Part shown: positions 16,394 through 25,134 of the stretch, one piece after another
Layout: every line of letters starts with the position of its first letter
How positions within the stretch are numbered: position 1 is the first letter of the stretch
Source of the DNA: Siccirubricoccus phaeus
GTDB taxonomy: Bacteria > Pseudomonadota > Alphaproteobacteria > Acetobacterales > Acetobacteraceae
Assembly: GCF_008360935.1 (NCBI RefSeq)
Contig: NZ_SRXO01000002.1
Span: forward strand, 124,001-188,000
Direction: 5' to 3'
DNA length: 64,000 nucleotides
Translations under genes and position numbers: made by a program
The notes under the pieces: generated by a model
The model's input: only the letters and a program-made list of their open reading frames with translations
Databases searched by the model: none
What the model was told of the DNA's origin: nothing

Positions 16394-17038
16394 TCAGCCG
16401 CCCAGCCCCGCCAGCAGCCTGCCGGCGCGGTCCCGCACCCCCTGGGGGGCCAGCGGGTCGGCGGCCAGGGCCGCCAGGCGCTGCCTCGCCTGCTCCGTCT
16501 CCCCCCGCTGCAGCGCCGCCAGCGCCAGCACCTCGGCGGCCGAGGCGCGCCAGGGGCCGTTGGCCAGCGGCGCCAGCCGGGATTCGATGGCGGCGGCATC
16601 GCCGCCATCCAGCGCATGCAGCCCCCAGAGCAGGGTGGCGAGCTCGCGATAGAGCGGATCGGCGCCGGCGTCATTCGCCACCCGGTCCCAGGTGGCCAGG
16701 GCCGCGTCGCGCTCCCCGGCCTCCGCCTGCAGCGCGGCGGCGCGCAGCAGGGCGAGCACCCGGTAGCCTTCCGGCGCCTCGGCCGCGAGGCTGGCGAAGC
16801 GTTCCGCCACCGCTTTGCGGTCGGCCTCGGCCGGCACGGTCGCCTCGCTGGCGGCGAGGTAGGCGGCGCCGGCCCTGGCGGCCTCCCTGGCCTGCCACCA
16901 GCGCCAGCCCTGCCAGGCGCCGGCGGCGAGGACGACCAGCACGGCCAGCCCCGCCAGCACCCCGCCATAGCGGGCGAACAGGCGGCGGGCGCGCTCGGCG
17001 CGCAGGTCTTCTTCCACCTCGTCGAAGATATCGGCCAC
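16394..17038 (-). CDS. YfgM-like membrane-anchored TPR protein
   Basis: The 214-residue product has a short cytoplasmic N terminus (DIFDEVEEDLRAERARRLFA), one transmembrane helix (GGVLAGLAVLVVLAAGAW) and an alanine-rich TPR-like periplasmic region. This is the layout of the YfgM/TPR_21 family, known in E. coli as an ancillary subunit of the SecYEG translocon with chaperone activity. It lies 23 bp upstream of bamB on the same strand, matching the conserved yfgM-bamB-der order. No hisS is seen upstream. Confidence 0.85.
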   Translation of the reverse strand: MADIFDEVEEDLRAERARRLFARYGGVLAGLAVLVVLAAGAWQGWRWWQAREAARAGAAYLAASEATVPAEADRKAVAERFASLAAEAPEGYRVLALLRAAALQAEAGERDAALATWDRVANDAGADPLYRELATLLWGLHALDGGDAAAIESRLAPLANGPWRASAAEVLALAALQRGETEQARQRLAALAADPLAPQGVRDRAGRLLAGLGG

Positions 17039-17120
17039 GCGGCGCAGCTTTCTCCCAGGGCGCGCCGTGCATAGCAGCCGATTGGCAGGGCGTTAAGCCC
17101 GGGCGGGCTTTACTGCCGGC

Positions 17121-17594
17121 ATGCACCCCTGGCCTCTCCTCCTGCTCCTGCTGTTGCCGGCCTGCGAGGCGGCGGTGCCGCTGACGGCGAGCCTCGGCGT
17201 CGCCCATGTCGCCGCCGTCACCACGATCGGGCGGACCCTGCCGGATGCGACGGTTTCCCTGGTCAGCGGGCGGGATTGTTCCTCGGTACGGCTGGAGCGT
17301 GGCGAATCCTACTGCCGGACGGAGGATCCGCCGCCGGAGCCGCCGCCCTATTGCACCCGCTCGCTCGGCCGGGTGGATTGCTGGCGCAGCCCGCCCCTGG
17401 CCTTCCCGCGCCAGGCCGGGGTGGCGGATGGCCGCGCCAGTCTGACGGCGCTGCAGGAGGCCCATCGCATGAGGCGCTGGGGCGATCTGTTCTGGGATCA
17501 TCCGGACCCGCCCGAACCCCCGCGCCTTGTCGTTCCGGCCGTTCCGGTGCTGATCCAGGGCCTGGAGCCGATCGCCGCCCCGCCGGGGCCCTGA
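17121..17594 (+). CDS. putative lipoprotein, function unknown
   Basis: A 157-residue product with a short leucine-rich signal and a lipobox (LLLLLLPAC, Cys 15). The mature part contains four cysteines within DCSSVRLERGESYCRT and YCTRSLGRVDCW, suggesting disulphide bonds in the periplasm, and a proline-rich C terminus. It is divergent from the YfgM-like gene, with 82 bp between the starts. No family is recognised. Confidence 0.7.
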   Translation: MHPWPLLLLLLLPACEAAVPLTASLGVAHVAAVTTIGRTLPDATVSLVSGRDCSSVRLERGESYCRTEDPPPEPPPYCTRSLGRVDCWRSPPLAFPRQAGVADGRASLTALQEAHRMRRWGDLFWDHPDPPEPPRLVVPAVPVLIQGLEPIAAPPGP

Positions 17595-17798
17595 CCACGC
17601 CTTCTTCGGGATCGAGACGGGGATGGATGTAAGGGCGAAGGGAAGATCGGGGGATTTGCCCGCTGGCGGCGGTGCCGTGAGCCCCAGCCGGGCCGGCCGC
17701 TGGCCGGACCCGCGGATGCGGGTTGGAGCCGCAGCTAGACCACCGGCCTCACGCTGCTGCGACGGCGCCGCCAGTCAGAGGAAGAGCCCATGATCCGG

Positions 17799-17905
17799 CT
17801 AGAGCGGTTTCACGCTGACTGTGCAGCGCGAAACCGCTCTAGCTTATGGATGGTAGAGCAGATTCACGCCTCCGGGCGATGCCGCCCTCCGGCGATCTGC
17901 TCTAG
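17799..17905. repeat. family C CTAG-bounded palindrome pair, copy 1
   Basis: Two hairpins back to back: TAGAGCGGTTTC...GAAACCGCTCTA (about 42 bp) and TAGAGCAGATTC...GATCTGCTCTA (about 50 bp), each flanked by CTAG or TA. The same pair is at 58140-58246 in this orientation and twice inverted at 41400-41608. The rest of the 17595-17984 gap has no recognisable gene. Confidence 0.85.
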
Positions 17906-17984
17906 CCCTGCCAACCCATGGCAGGTTGCGCCAGGCGCGGGCAGGAAGCGGCCCCGCCGCCCAGCGGTCCCCTGCGGAACGCCA

Positions 17985-18737
17985 TCAGCAGGCCAGGTAG
18001 CCGCCGTCCACATGCAACTCGGTGCCCGTCATGTAGCTGGATTCGTCCGAGGCGAGGAACAGGATGGCATAGGCCACCTCATCCACCTCCCCGGACCGGC
18101 CGAGCGGCACATGGTCGAGCATCTTGGCACGGAACACCGGGTCCGCCGTCGCGCCGCTGGTGCGCATGGGCGGCATCAGCCCGGGATGGACGCTGTTGCA
18201 GCGGATGCCTGCCGCCCCTTCCTGCGTCGCCACGGATTTCGTCAGCAGCCGCACCGCGGCCTTGGAGGCGTTGTAGGCGCAATGGATCCGCTCCTGCCCC
18301 ACCACGCCGGAGATGGAGGAGAGGTTGACGATGCTGCCCCCGCCGCCCTTCCGCATGGCCGCGACCGCGTATTTGGTGCCGAGGAACACGCCCCGCCCGT
18401 TCACCGCCATGATCCGGTCCCAAAGCCCGGTATCGTAGAGGTCGTTGGTGGCGCTGCCGCTGATGCCGGCATTGTTCACCAGCACATCCAGCCTGCCCCA
18501 GCGCTGCACCGCCTCGGCAACCGTGGCCTCCCACTGGCCTTCCTCGGTCACGTCCAGCTTGCGGAACAGGGCAGTGCCGCCGGCGGCGGTGATGGAAGCG
18601 ACGACGGCGGCGCCCTCCACCTCCAGCATGTCGGCGACCAGGACCTTGGCGCCTTCCCGGGCGAAGAGCCGGGCGGTGGCAGCCCCCATGCCGGAAGCGG
18701 CCCCGGAGATGATGGCGACCTTGTCGGCGAGACGCAT
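17985..18737 (-). CDS. short-chain dehydrogenase/reductase (SDR)
   Basis: The 250-residue product is a classical SDR. It has the cofactor loop SGAASGMG at residues 11-18 (TGxxxGxG in most), an acidic D36 after the second strand suggesting NAD rather than NADP, NNAG at 88-91 and catalytic Y155 with K159 in YNASK. Serines at 140-143 precede the tyrosine. The substrate is unknown; family members oxidise secondary alcohols or sugars. A strong GGAAGGAAA ribosome site precedes the ATG. It stands alone between repeat regions. Confidence 0.9.
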   Translation of the reverse strand: MRLADKVAIISGAASGMGAATARLFAREGAKVLVADMLEVEGAAVVASITAAGGTALFRKLDVTEEGQWEATVAEAVQRWGRLDVLVNNAGISGSATNDLYDTGLWDRIMAVNGRGVFLGTKYAVAAMRKGGGGSIVNLSSISGVVGQERIHCAYNASKAAVRLLTKSVATQEGAAGIRCNSVHPGLMPPMRTSGATADPVFRAKMLDHVPLGRSGEVDEVAYAILFLASDESSYMTGTELHVDGGYLAC

Positions 18738-18814
18738 GGCGTTTCCTTCCCCTCTTATGATTGTTGGGCGGTAGCCTCGCGCGGTCGGGGCGTGGGGGCA
18801 AGACGTTCATGGGC

Positions 18815-19020
18815 GCCTTTTGGGGGCTCTGCCCCCAAGCCCCCGCCGGGGCCAGGACCTGGCCCCGGACCCCGGTCCGAGTTTTGGACCCGGCGTTTGA
18901 ACCCGCAGACTCACACCGAGGTCCGGGGAAGGGGTCGCCGGCACTGCCGGCAGCCACCGGCGGGGGACAGGGGGCAGCGCCCCTGCCGGGGGCCGGGGAG
19001 GGGAGCCCACCCCACCTCGC
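18815..19020. repeat. family B' hairpin cluster, copy 3
   Basis: Begins with GGGGGCTCTGCCCCC, then CCCCGCCGGGGCCAGG/CCTGGCCCCGG. The core GACTCACACCGAGGTCCGGGG follows, then GCCGGCACTGCCGGC and GGGGGCAGCGCCCC. It fills most of the 322-bp gap between the SDR gene and the phosphatase gene. No promoter could be called with confidence. Confidence 0.7.
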
Positions 19021-19059
19021 CTCTGGCGTTCCGCCCCGCCGCACCCCATACCCCGGCGC

Positions 19060-19731
19060 ATGACCGCCCCTTCCGCCCTCGGCCAGCCTGCCCCCGGCCA
19101 CCGCGCCTGGCTGAACAGCCTGTTCGTGGACCACGCCCTGCTCCGCCTCGGCTGGCGTAACTGGGGGGTGGTGGAAAGCGGCCGGCTCTACCGCTGCAAC
19201 CACCCGCTGCCCTGGCAGCTCCGCGCCGCCGCCCGCCGCTTCGGGCTGCGCAGCGTCATCAACCTGCGCGGCCACCGCGCCGATTGCGGCTCGGACCAGC
19301 TCGGCCGGGCGGCGGCGGCGGCGCTCGGCCTAGTGCATGTGGATGCGCCCTTCGAAAGCCGCGGCGCCCCGCACAAGGACCGCATCCTGCGCCTGGCCGA
19401 GATCTTCCGCACCCTGCCGGAGCCGGTGCTGATCCATTGCAAATCCGGCGCCGACCGCACCGGCCTCGCCGCCGGGCTGTGGCTGCTGCTGCAGGGCCGG
19501 CCGGTGGCGGAGGCGGCGGCGCAGCTCAGCCTGCGCTTCGGCCATGTGCGGCAGAGCCGGACCGGCATCCTCGATGCCTTCTTCGCCGCCTATGCCGAAG
19601 CCCAGGCGGCAACCGGCAAGCCCTTCGTCGACTGGCTGCGGGAGGATTACGAGGAGGCGGCGCTGCGCCAGGGCTTCCAGTCCCGCCCCTGGGCGGACCG
19701 GCTGGTGGACGGCATCCTGCGGCGGGAATAG
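19060..19731 (+). CDS. tyrosine / dual-specificity phosphatase-like protein
   Basis: The 223-residue product carries the phosphatase loop HCKSGADRTG with nucleophile C127 and phosphate-binding R133 (CX5R). It is preceded by SVINLRG, the general-acid region of the DSP_bac/PTEN-like group. No signal peptide or membrane helix is seen, so a cytoplasmic role is likely. Substrates could be phosphotyrosine, phosphoinositide-like or nucleotide compounds. It is convergent with the RTX gene, 15 bp between stops, and monocistronic. Confidence 0.85.
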   Translation: MTAPSALGQPAPGHRAWLNSLFVDHALLRLGWRNWGVVESGRLYRCNHPLPWQLRAAARRFGLRSVINLRGHRADCGSDQLGRAAAAALGLVHVDAPFESRGAPHKDRILRLAEIFRTLPEPVLIHCKSGADRTGLAAGLWLLLQGRPVAEAAAQLSLRFGHVRQSRTGILDAFFAAYAEAQAATGKPFVDWLREDYEEAALRQGFQSRPWADRLVDGILRRE

Positions 19732-19746
19732 CAGCCGCTACCTGCC

Positions 19747-22700
19747 TCAGCCGAACAGCACATCCCCGGCGCCGAGCTGGGCGAGCCGCAGGCCCTGCAG
19801 CGTCAGGGTCTCGCCATGGCCGAGGCTCAGCACCAGGTCCTCGCCGGCCTGAATCGCCGCCGCCTGCAGCGCCGCCAGGCCGGCGATGCCGTAGCCCAGC
19901 AATTGCAGCCGGTCGATGCCCGGGGCGAAGTCGCGGATCGTGTCGCTGCCATTGCCGGCCTGCAGGATGAAGAGATCCGCCCCTTCCTGGCCGAGCAGCA
20001 CGTCATCGCCGCCCATGCCGTTCAGCGTGTCATCCCCCGCGCCGCCCACCAGCCAATTGCCCAGGGCATTGCCGGCCATGGCGTTGCCCAGCGCATTGCC
20101 GATGCCGAAGACGGCGCTGCCGCCGAGGATCAGCGCCTCCACCGCCGCCGGCAGCGTGTAGCCGGCGGTGGCGATGTCGGCGATGACGGTGTCATGGCCC
20201 TCGCCGGCCGCTTCCATCACCAGGTCGGCGGCCGAATCGATCCGGTAGAGATCATCCCCCGCCCCGCCGCTGAGATAGTCGGACTCCCCGTCGCCGCTGG
20301 CGCCGTCCAGCGTATCCCGGCCGGCGCCGCCGAACAGGTAGTCGCTGCCCGCCCCGGCCAGCAGGCTGTCGTCGCCCTCGCCGCCGAACAGCGTGTCGTT
20401 CCCGCCATGGCCGATCAGGCTGTCCGCACCGGCGCCGCCATGCAGCAGATTGGCCGCCGCATTGCCGGCAAGGTGGTTGCCGCCGGCATTGCCGAGGCCG
20501 AAGAGCGGCCCGTCGCCGGCCAGGGCCAGCGCCTCGACCTCCGGCGAGAGCGCGTGGCTGGCGCCTGCCACCACCGTGTCGCTGCCCTCCGCGGCGCGTT
20601 CCGCCACTACGTCGCTCGCGGCGTCGACGACGTAGAGATCGTTGCCGGCGCCGCCCGCCAGCCAGTTCAGGTCGCTGCCGCCCACCAGCGTGTCATCGCC
20701 ATTGCCGCCGAACAGCAGGTCGGCGCCGGCGCCGCCGATGAGGGAATCATTGCCGTCCTGGCCGGCCAGCACGTCGTTCCCCGCCTCGCCCCACAGCGTG
20801 TCCGCGGCGTTGGTGGCGGAAAGCGTGTCGTCGCCCTCGCCGCCGAGGAGCACGGCGCTGCCGCCCGCCAGCGCCAGCAGGATGGCGTCGTTGCCGGACT
20901 GCCCGTTGAATTGCTCCACATTGACGATGGGCCCAGGCGCCGCGCGCAGATCCATCAGGTCGTTGCCCGCCGTGCCGATCCAGGTGTCGAAGCCGTCGCC
21001 GCCATCGAAGCGGTCCTGGAAGATGGCGAAGCCGGTGGCGTCGAGGCTGTGGCTGGTCCGCGGGTCGAGCTGCAGCAGCAGGGTGCCGGTGAAGCTGCCA
21101 TCCGCATCGGCCAGGACGGCGTCATCCCCGGCGCCGCCGAACAGCGTGTCCGCGCCGAGATGGCTGCCGAGGACGTCGTTGCCGTCGCCGCCCTCCAGCC
21201 AGTCATCGCCCCAGCCGCCATAGAGCACGTCGTCGCCGCCGCGGCCGAGCAGCGTATCGCCGCCATCGCCGCCATCGAAGACATTGGCCGCGTTGTTGCC
21301 GGTGAAGTGGTTGGCGTTGCCGTCGCCGATGCTCGAGGCGGCGCCGGCGGCCTCGAGCAGGATCAGCACCTCGATATTCCCGGCGGGGATCAGGCCGGGG
21401 GCGGCGGCGATGAGGGTGTCATTGCCCTCGCCGGGGAGCTCCACCACCACGTCGCCGGGATGATCCACATAGTAGAGGTCGTTGCCCGTGCCGCCCTCCA
21501 TCCAGTCGGCGCCGCCGCCGCCATCGAGGGTGTCGTCCCCGCCGCCGCCCAGCAGCGTATTGGCGGCGCTGCTGCCGAGGAGGCTGTCGGCGAAGCCGCT
21601 GCCGCGGAGATTGCCGATCAGCACCAGCGTATCCAGGCCGCCCCAGCCATCCCGGACCTGGCCGGTGGCGAGGTTGGCGCGGATGCCCGCCGGGTCCCCG
21701 GCGTAATCCGCGGTGACGAGCGAGCCGGCATAGGGCGCGCGGAGGATGTCGTTGCCGGCGAGGCCGCGCAGCCAGGTGGGCGTGCCGACCAGGGCGAGGC
21801 CGGTCATGTCGTCGGAAAGCTGGCTGCCCCAGGCGCTCTGGATGTTGCGCAGGATATCGGCGCCGCCCCACTGGTCGGTCGCGGTGCCGAAGGTGAGGTT
21901 CAACACGATGCCCTGGGTGGCGAGCGGCGAGCCCGGGGCGATGACGTCGTAGAAGGCGATGTCCCGGCCGCCGCCGCCATCCAGCGTGTCATTGCCCGCG
22001 GCGCCGGCCAGGCGCTCATCCGCCGTGGAGCCGGTGATGCTGTCGTCGCCCGCCCCGCCCACCGCCACCTGGATGTTGGCGAGGCGGTCGGTGCCGCCCG
22101 GCTTCAGCGCATAGGCGCTTTCCAGGACACCGCCGAAATTGGCCCGGGCCAGGACGATGGTCACATCGCCGCTGCCGGCGTAGCGGTATTCATTGCTGCC
22201 GCCGCCGCCGTCGATGGCCTTGCTGCCATTGGCGCCGGAGAGGATGACGTCGTCGAAGGCGGAGCCGAGCAGCGTGTCGTGGAAGGCGCTGCCGAGCAGG
22301 ACACGGCGGATATCGACCAGCGTATCCGTGCCGCCCCAGCCATCCGTCGCCGTGCCGAGGGCGAGGTTGACTGCGACCGCGGCCGGGCTGTTCGCATAGG
22401 AAAGCTGAACGCCGGTGGTGGCGTTGCCGATGAGCCGGTCATGGCCGGCGCGGCCTTCCAGCGTCAGGGCGTAGAGGTCGGTGGTGGCGGCGCTGGCGTC
22501 GATCGTGTCGTTGCCGCTGGTGGCGGTCAGGGACTGGATGAAGGTGAAGCTGTCCGCCGCGCCGCCGGGCTTGGCGACGGTGCCGGCATAGGCGCCGCTG
22601 AAGGTGACGGCGAGGGGGCCGGCGAAGCCGGCATAGCTCAGCGCGTTGCCGGCGCCGGCGCCGCCCGAGATGCGGTCGCTGCCGCCGCTGCCGGTGATGG

Positions 22701-24447
22701 CTTCGCCCAGGCTGCCGCCGGTGATGGTGTCATTGCCCGCGCTGCCCGCCAGGTTGTAGCCGCCGCCGAGGCTGAGCAGCGTGCCGTCGTAGAAATCCGC
22801 CGCGCCGATGGTGACATCGGCATTGCTGCCGCCGAAGCGGGCGACGAAATCCGCGGCGCCCAGCACCCCGTCCCGGTCCAGATCAAGCACCAGCCAGCCG
22901 CCCGCCGGGTTGCCGGCAACCAAGGCGGGGATCCAGAAGAGCTGGTAGGCCTCCAGCCCGCCCAGCCATTGCCGCGGCAGGAGCTGGCCGGCGCTGAGGC
23001 CGGTCTGCGGCGTGAGCAGGGCGCCGCTGAAGACCAGCGGCCGGGCGACGCCATCCGCGCCGGCATAGGTGCCGGCGGTGGCGCCGGCGCCATTGGTCAG
23101 GCCCCAGAAGGCGTCGCTGATCCGGATGCGGTCGCCATCCGCCGGGCTGAAGCCGGTGATGCTGTCCATGGCGGAAAGGCCGGACCAGGCGGCCTCCCCC
23201 ATCGCCTGCAGCAGCAGCGTGTCGGCCCCGGCGCCGCCGGTGACGGTGTCGGCGCCCGGCCCGGCCTCGATGCTGTCATCGCCGGCGCCGCCATCCAGCA
23301 GGTCATTGCCGGCGCCGCCGAGGAGGAGATCGGACTCCGCCCCGCCATAGGCGGTGTCGCTGCCGGCGCCGCCATCCAGCCGGTCGCTGCCATTGCCGCC
23401 GACCAGCCAGTCATTGCCGTCCTCGCCGAGCAGGCTGTCGGCGCCCTCGCCGCCATCCAGGCTGTCCCCGCCGGCGCCGCCGGCCAGCGTGTCGTCGCCG
23501 CCGAGGCCGGCCAGGGTGTCATTCGCCGCGAAGCCGTGGATCCGGTCCGCATTGCCGCCACCCACCAGGCTGTCCGCGCCGGTGGTGCCGGTGGCGCTGA
23601 AGGTGCGGGCGAGGAAGCTGGCGGCGGTGACGGCGGCCCCGCCGGTATCCACCCGCGCCACCAGGTCGCCGGTGCCGAGCACGCCGTCGAAATTAAGGTC
23701 CATGAGGACCCAGCCGCCGGTGGCATCCGGCTGCCAGTAGAGGGTGTAGGCCTGGCCGCCGGTGCGGTCCGCCAGCGGGATGCCGGCGGCGAGGGTGGCG
23801 CGGCTGGGCAGGCTGCCGCCGAAGCCGACCGGCCGCAGCGGCAGGCCGGCGAGGGCGAAGCTGCCGCTGGCGATGGCCTGGATCTCGCCGCCCACGGTCT
23901 GGCCGCGCAGCGCCAGCCGGTCGCCCTCGGCGGCGTTGAAATCCGTGATGCGGTCGATGCTGCCGAGGGTGCCGTCCACCGTGCCGGTGCCCTGCAGCAC
24001 GAAGCGGTCCGCCCCCGTGCCGCCGGTGAGGACATCCTGCCCGGCACCGCCCAGCAGCGTATCGTCGCCGGCGCCGCCGAGCAGGGTGTCGTTGCCGGCG
24101 CCGCCCTGCAGCGCGTCATGGCCGCCGCCGCCCGCGAGGCTGTCCGCATAGGTGCCGCCCACCAGCCGGTCATCGCCGCTGCCGGCGGTGAAATACAGCT
24201 CCTCGACGCCCGTGGCGCTGGTGCCGGCGAGGTCCGAGACCAGGCCGGGGCCAAGGAGGAACAGGGTGATGGCGCCGGCGGCGGCGCTGCGGTCCACCAC
24301 CGCGCGGTCCTGGCCCGCCCCGCCATCCAGCGTATCCAGCCCGGCGCCGGCCAGCAGCGTGTCATTGCCGGCGAGGCCAAGCAGTTGATCCGCCCCGGCG
24401 GTGCCCTGGAGCAGGTCGTTGCCGGTGGTGCCGGTGACGCTCGCCAT
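19747..24447 (-). CDS. giant RTX (haemolysin-type calcium-binding repeat) protein
   Basis: The 1566-residue product lacks an N-terminal signal peptide (MASVTGTTGNDLLQG). It consists largely of glycine/aspartate nonapeptides of GGxGxDxLx type in several blocks, separated by non-repeat beta-rich segments. Such proteins bind calcium and are secreted by type I systems using a C-terminal signal; the C terminus here ends LAQLGAGDVLFG. Two segments at about residues 245-262 and 517-535 (DLNFDGVLGTGDLVARV and DLDRDGVLGAADFVARF) look like dockerin or EF-hand loops. No catalytic domain was recognised, so an adhesin or matrix protein is likelier than a toxin. No type I secretion genes are nearby. Codon use is as GC-rich as its neighbours. 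Confidence 0.92.
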   Translation of the reverse strand: MASVTGTTGNDLLQGTAGADQLLGLAGNDTLLAGAGLDTLDGGAGQDRAVVDRSAAAGAITLFLLGPGLVSDLAGTSATGVEELYFTAGSGDDRLVGGTYADSLAGGGGHDALQGGAGNDTLLGGAGDDTLLGGAGQDVLTGGTGADRFVLQGTGTVDGTLGSIDRITDFNAAEGDRLALRGQTVGGEIQAIASGSFALAGLPLRPVGFGGSLPSRATLAAGIPLADRTGGQAYTLYWQPDATGGWVLMDLNFDGVLGTGDLVARVDTGGAAVTAASFLARTFSATGTTGADSLVGGGNADRIHGFAANDTLAGLGGDDTLAGGAGGDSLDGGEGADSLLGEDGNDWLVGGNGSDRLDGGAGSDTAYGGAESDLLLGGAGNDLLDGGAGDDSIEAGPGADTVTGGAGADTLLLQAMGEAAWSGLSAMDSITGFSPADGDRIRISDAFWGLTNGAGATAGTYAGADGVARPLVFSGALLTPQTGLSAGQLLPRQWLGGLEAYQLFWIPALVAGNPAGGWLVLDLDRDGVLGAADFVARFGGSNADVTIGAADFYDGTLLSLGGGYNLAGSAGNDTITGGSLGEAITGSGGSDRISGGAGAGNALSYAGFAGPLAVTFSGAYAGTVAKPGGAADSFTFIQSLTATSGNDTIDASAATTDLYALTLEGRAGHDRLIGNATTGVQLSYANSPAAVAVNLALGTATDGWGGTDTLVDIRRVLLGSAFHDTLLGSAFDDVILSGANGSKAIDGGGGSNEYRYAGSGDVTIVLARANFGGVLESAYALKPGGTDRLANIQVAVGGAGDDSITGSTADERLAGAAGNDTLDGGGGRDIAFYDVIAPGSPLATQGIVLNLTFGTATDQWGGADILRNIQSAWGSQLSDDMTGLALVGTPTWLRGLAGNDILRAPYAGSLVTADYAGDPAGIRANLATGQVRDGWGGLDTLVLIGNLRGSGFADSLLGSSAANTLLGGGGDDTLDGGGGADWMEGGTGNDLYYVDHPGDVVVELPGEGNDTLIAAAPGLIPAGNIEVLILLEAAGAASSIGDGNANHFTGNNAANVFDGGDGGDTLLGRGGDDVLYGGWGDDWLEGGDGNDVLGSHLGADTLFGGAGDDAVLADADGSFTGTLLLQLDPRTSHSLDATGFAIFQDRFDGGDGFDTWIGTAGNDLMDLRAAPGPIVNVEQFNGQSGNDAILLALAGGSAVLLGGEGDDTLSATNAADTLWGEAGNDVLAGQDGNDSLIGGAGADLLFGGNGDDTLVGGSDLNWLAGGAGNDLYVVDAASDVVAERAAEGSDTVVAGASHALSPEVEALALAGDGPLFGLGNAGGNHLAGNAAANLLHGGAGADSLIGHGGNDTLFGGEGDDSLLAGAGSDYLFGGAGRDTLDGASGDGESDYLSGGAGDDLYRIDSAADLVMEAAGEGHDTVIADIATAGYTLPAAVEALILGGSAVFGIGNALGNAMAGNALGNWLVGGAGDDTLNGMGGDDVLLGQEGADLFILQAGNGSDTIRDFAPGIDRLQLLGYGIAGLAALQAAAIQAGEDLVLSLGHGETLTLQGLRLAQLGAGDVLFG

Positions 24448-24552
24448 GACTCTCCCGTCCGCGGCCGGGTAGGGGGACAGGAAGCAGCGGCCGGGCGGAA
24501 GACACTAGGCGGCAGGCGGTTGAGGAAGGCTGAAGCCGCCCGGGCGGCTCGC

Positions 24553-24750
24553 GCCTGTCGCAAAAGGGCGCCGGCAGCGGAGCGGCGAGGGCTTCTGCGT
24601 CCCGGCCAGGGTCGCGGCATTGCCGCGACGGTGCGGCCGATGCCGGTGGCATCGGCAAGTCTGCGGACGTCATGCGAGGAGCATGCCGGCGCATGACGCC
24701 AGGGCGGAAAGGATCCGCCGCGACGCGCCGCAGACCCTTTTGCGCCAGGC
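24553..24750. repeat. nested inverted repeats upstream of the RTX gene
   Basis: Outer arms at 24553-24568 and 24735-24750 are inverted copies matching at 15 of 16 bases (core CGCAAAAGGG). Inside lie GTCTGCGG/CCGCAGAC, GTCGCGGCA-T-TGCCGCGAC, GCCGATGCC-GGT-GGCATCGGC and CGTCATGCG...CGCATGACG. The structure is MITE-like. It fills most of the 305-bp gap between the RTX start and the end of the glyoxalase-fold gene. Confidence 0.7.
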
Positions 24751-24752
24751 TC

Positions 24753-25124
24753 TCAGCCGCGCGGGAAGGTGGCGGCTTCCAGCCGGTTGCCGTCCGGGTC
24801 GCGGATGAAGGCGGCGTAGTAGCCCGTCATCGCCGCCGCGCGCGGGCCGGGGGCGCCGTCATCCTGCCCGCCCGCCGCCAGGGCGGCGGCGTGGAATTCC
24901 CGCACCGCCGCCTCGTCCGGCGCGCGGAGGCAGAGATGGTGGCCGGTGCCGGCCGGCGCCGCATGCCCCTCGCGGAGATTGAGCCAGAGCTCCGGATAGC
25001 GCTTGCCGTAGCCGAGCTGGCGCGACCGCTCCACCAGCCGGGCGAGCCCGAGCGGGCGGAGGGCGGCGTCGTAGAAGTCGCCCAGCGCCAGCGAACTCAC
25101 CGGGATCGAGACATGGTCGATCAT
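24753..25124 (-). CDS. VOC-family (glyoxalase/bleomycin-resistance fold) protein
   Basis: The 123-residue product has the N-terminal MIDHVSIPVSSLALGDFYDAAL strand-helix and a C-terminal YYAAFIRDPDGNRLEA motif, typical of single-domain VOC proteins. H4 and the C-terminal glutamate are plausible metal ligands. The catalytic role cannot be told from sequence; family members include isomerases, lyases, dioxygenases and resistance proteins. It follows the TIGR02302 gene on the same strand with 10 bp between them, so it may be co-transcribed. Confidence 0.85.
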   Translation of the reverse strand: MIDHVSIPVSSLALGDFYDAALRPLGLARLVERSRQLGYGKRYPELWLNLREGHAAPAGTGHHLCLRAPDEAAVREFHAAALAAGGQDDGAPGPRAAAMTGYYAAFIRDPDGNRLEAATFPRG

Positions 25125-25134
25125 CCGAGGCGCC

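Noticed and set aside
13137-16652. 1171-codon plus-strand frame across the repeat array, der and bamB
   Set aside because: It is antisense to der and bamB, whose motifs are clear, and reads through the tandem hairpin array.
19816-24696. A 1626-codon open frame on the plus strand, opposite the RTX gene
   Set aside because: It mirrors the RTX codons; the translation is Ala/Gly/Val-rich without motifs. Long antisense frames are expected where GC-rich codons have G or C at the third position.
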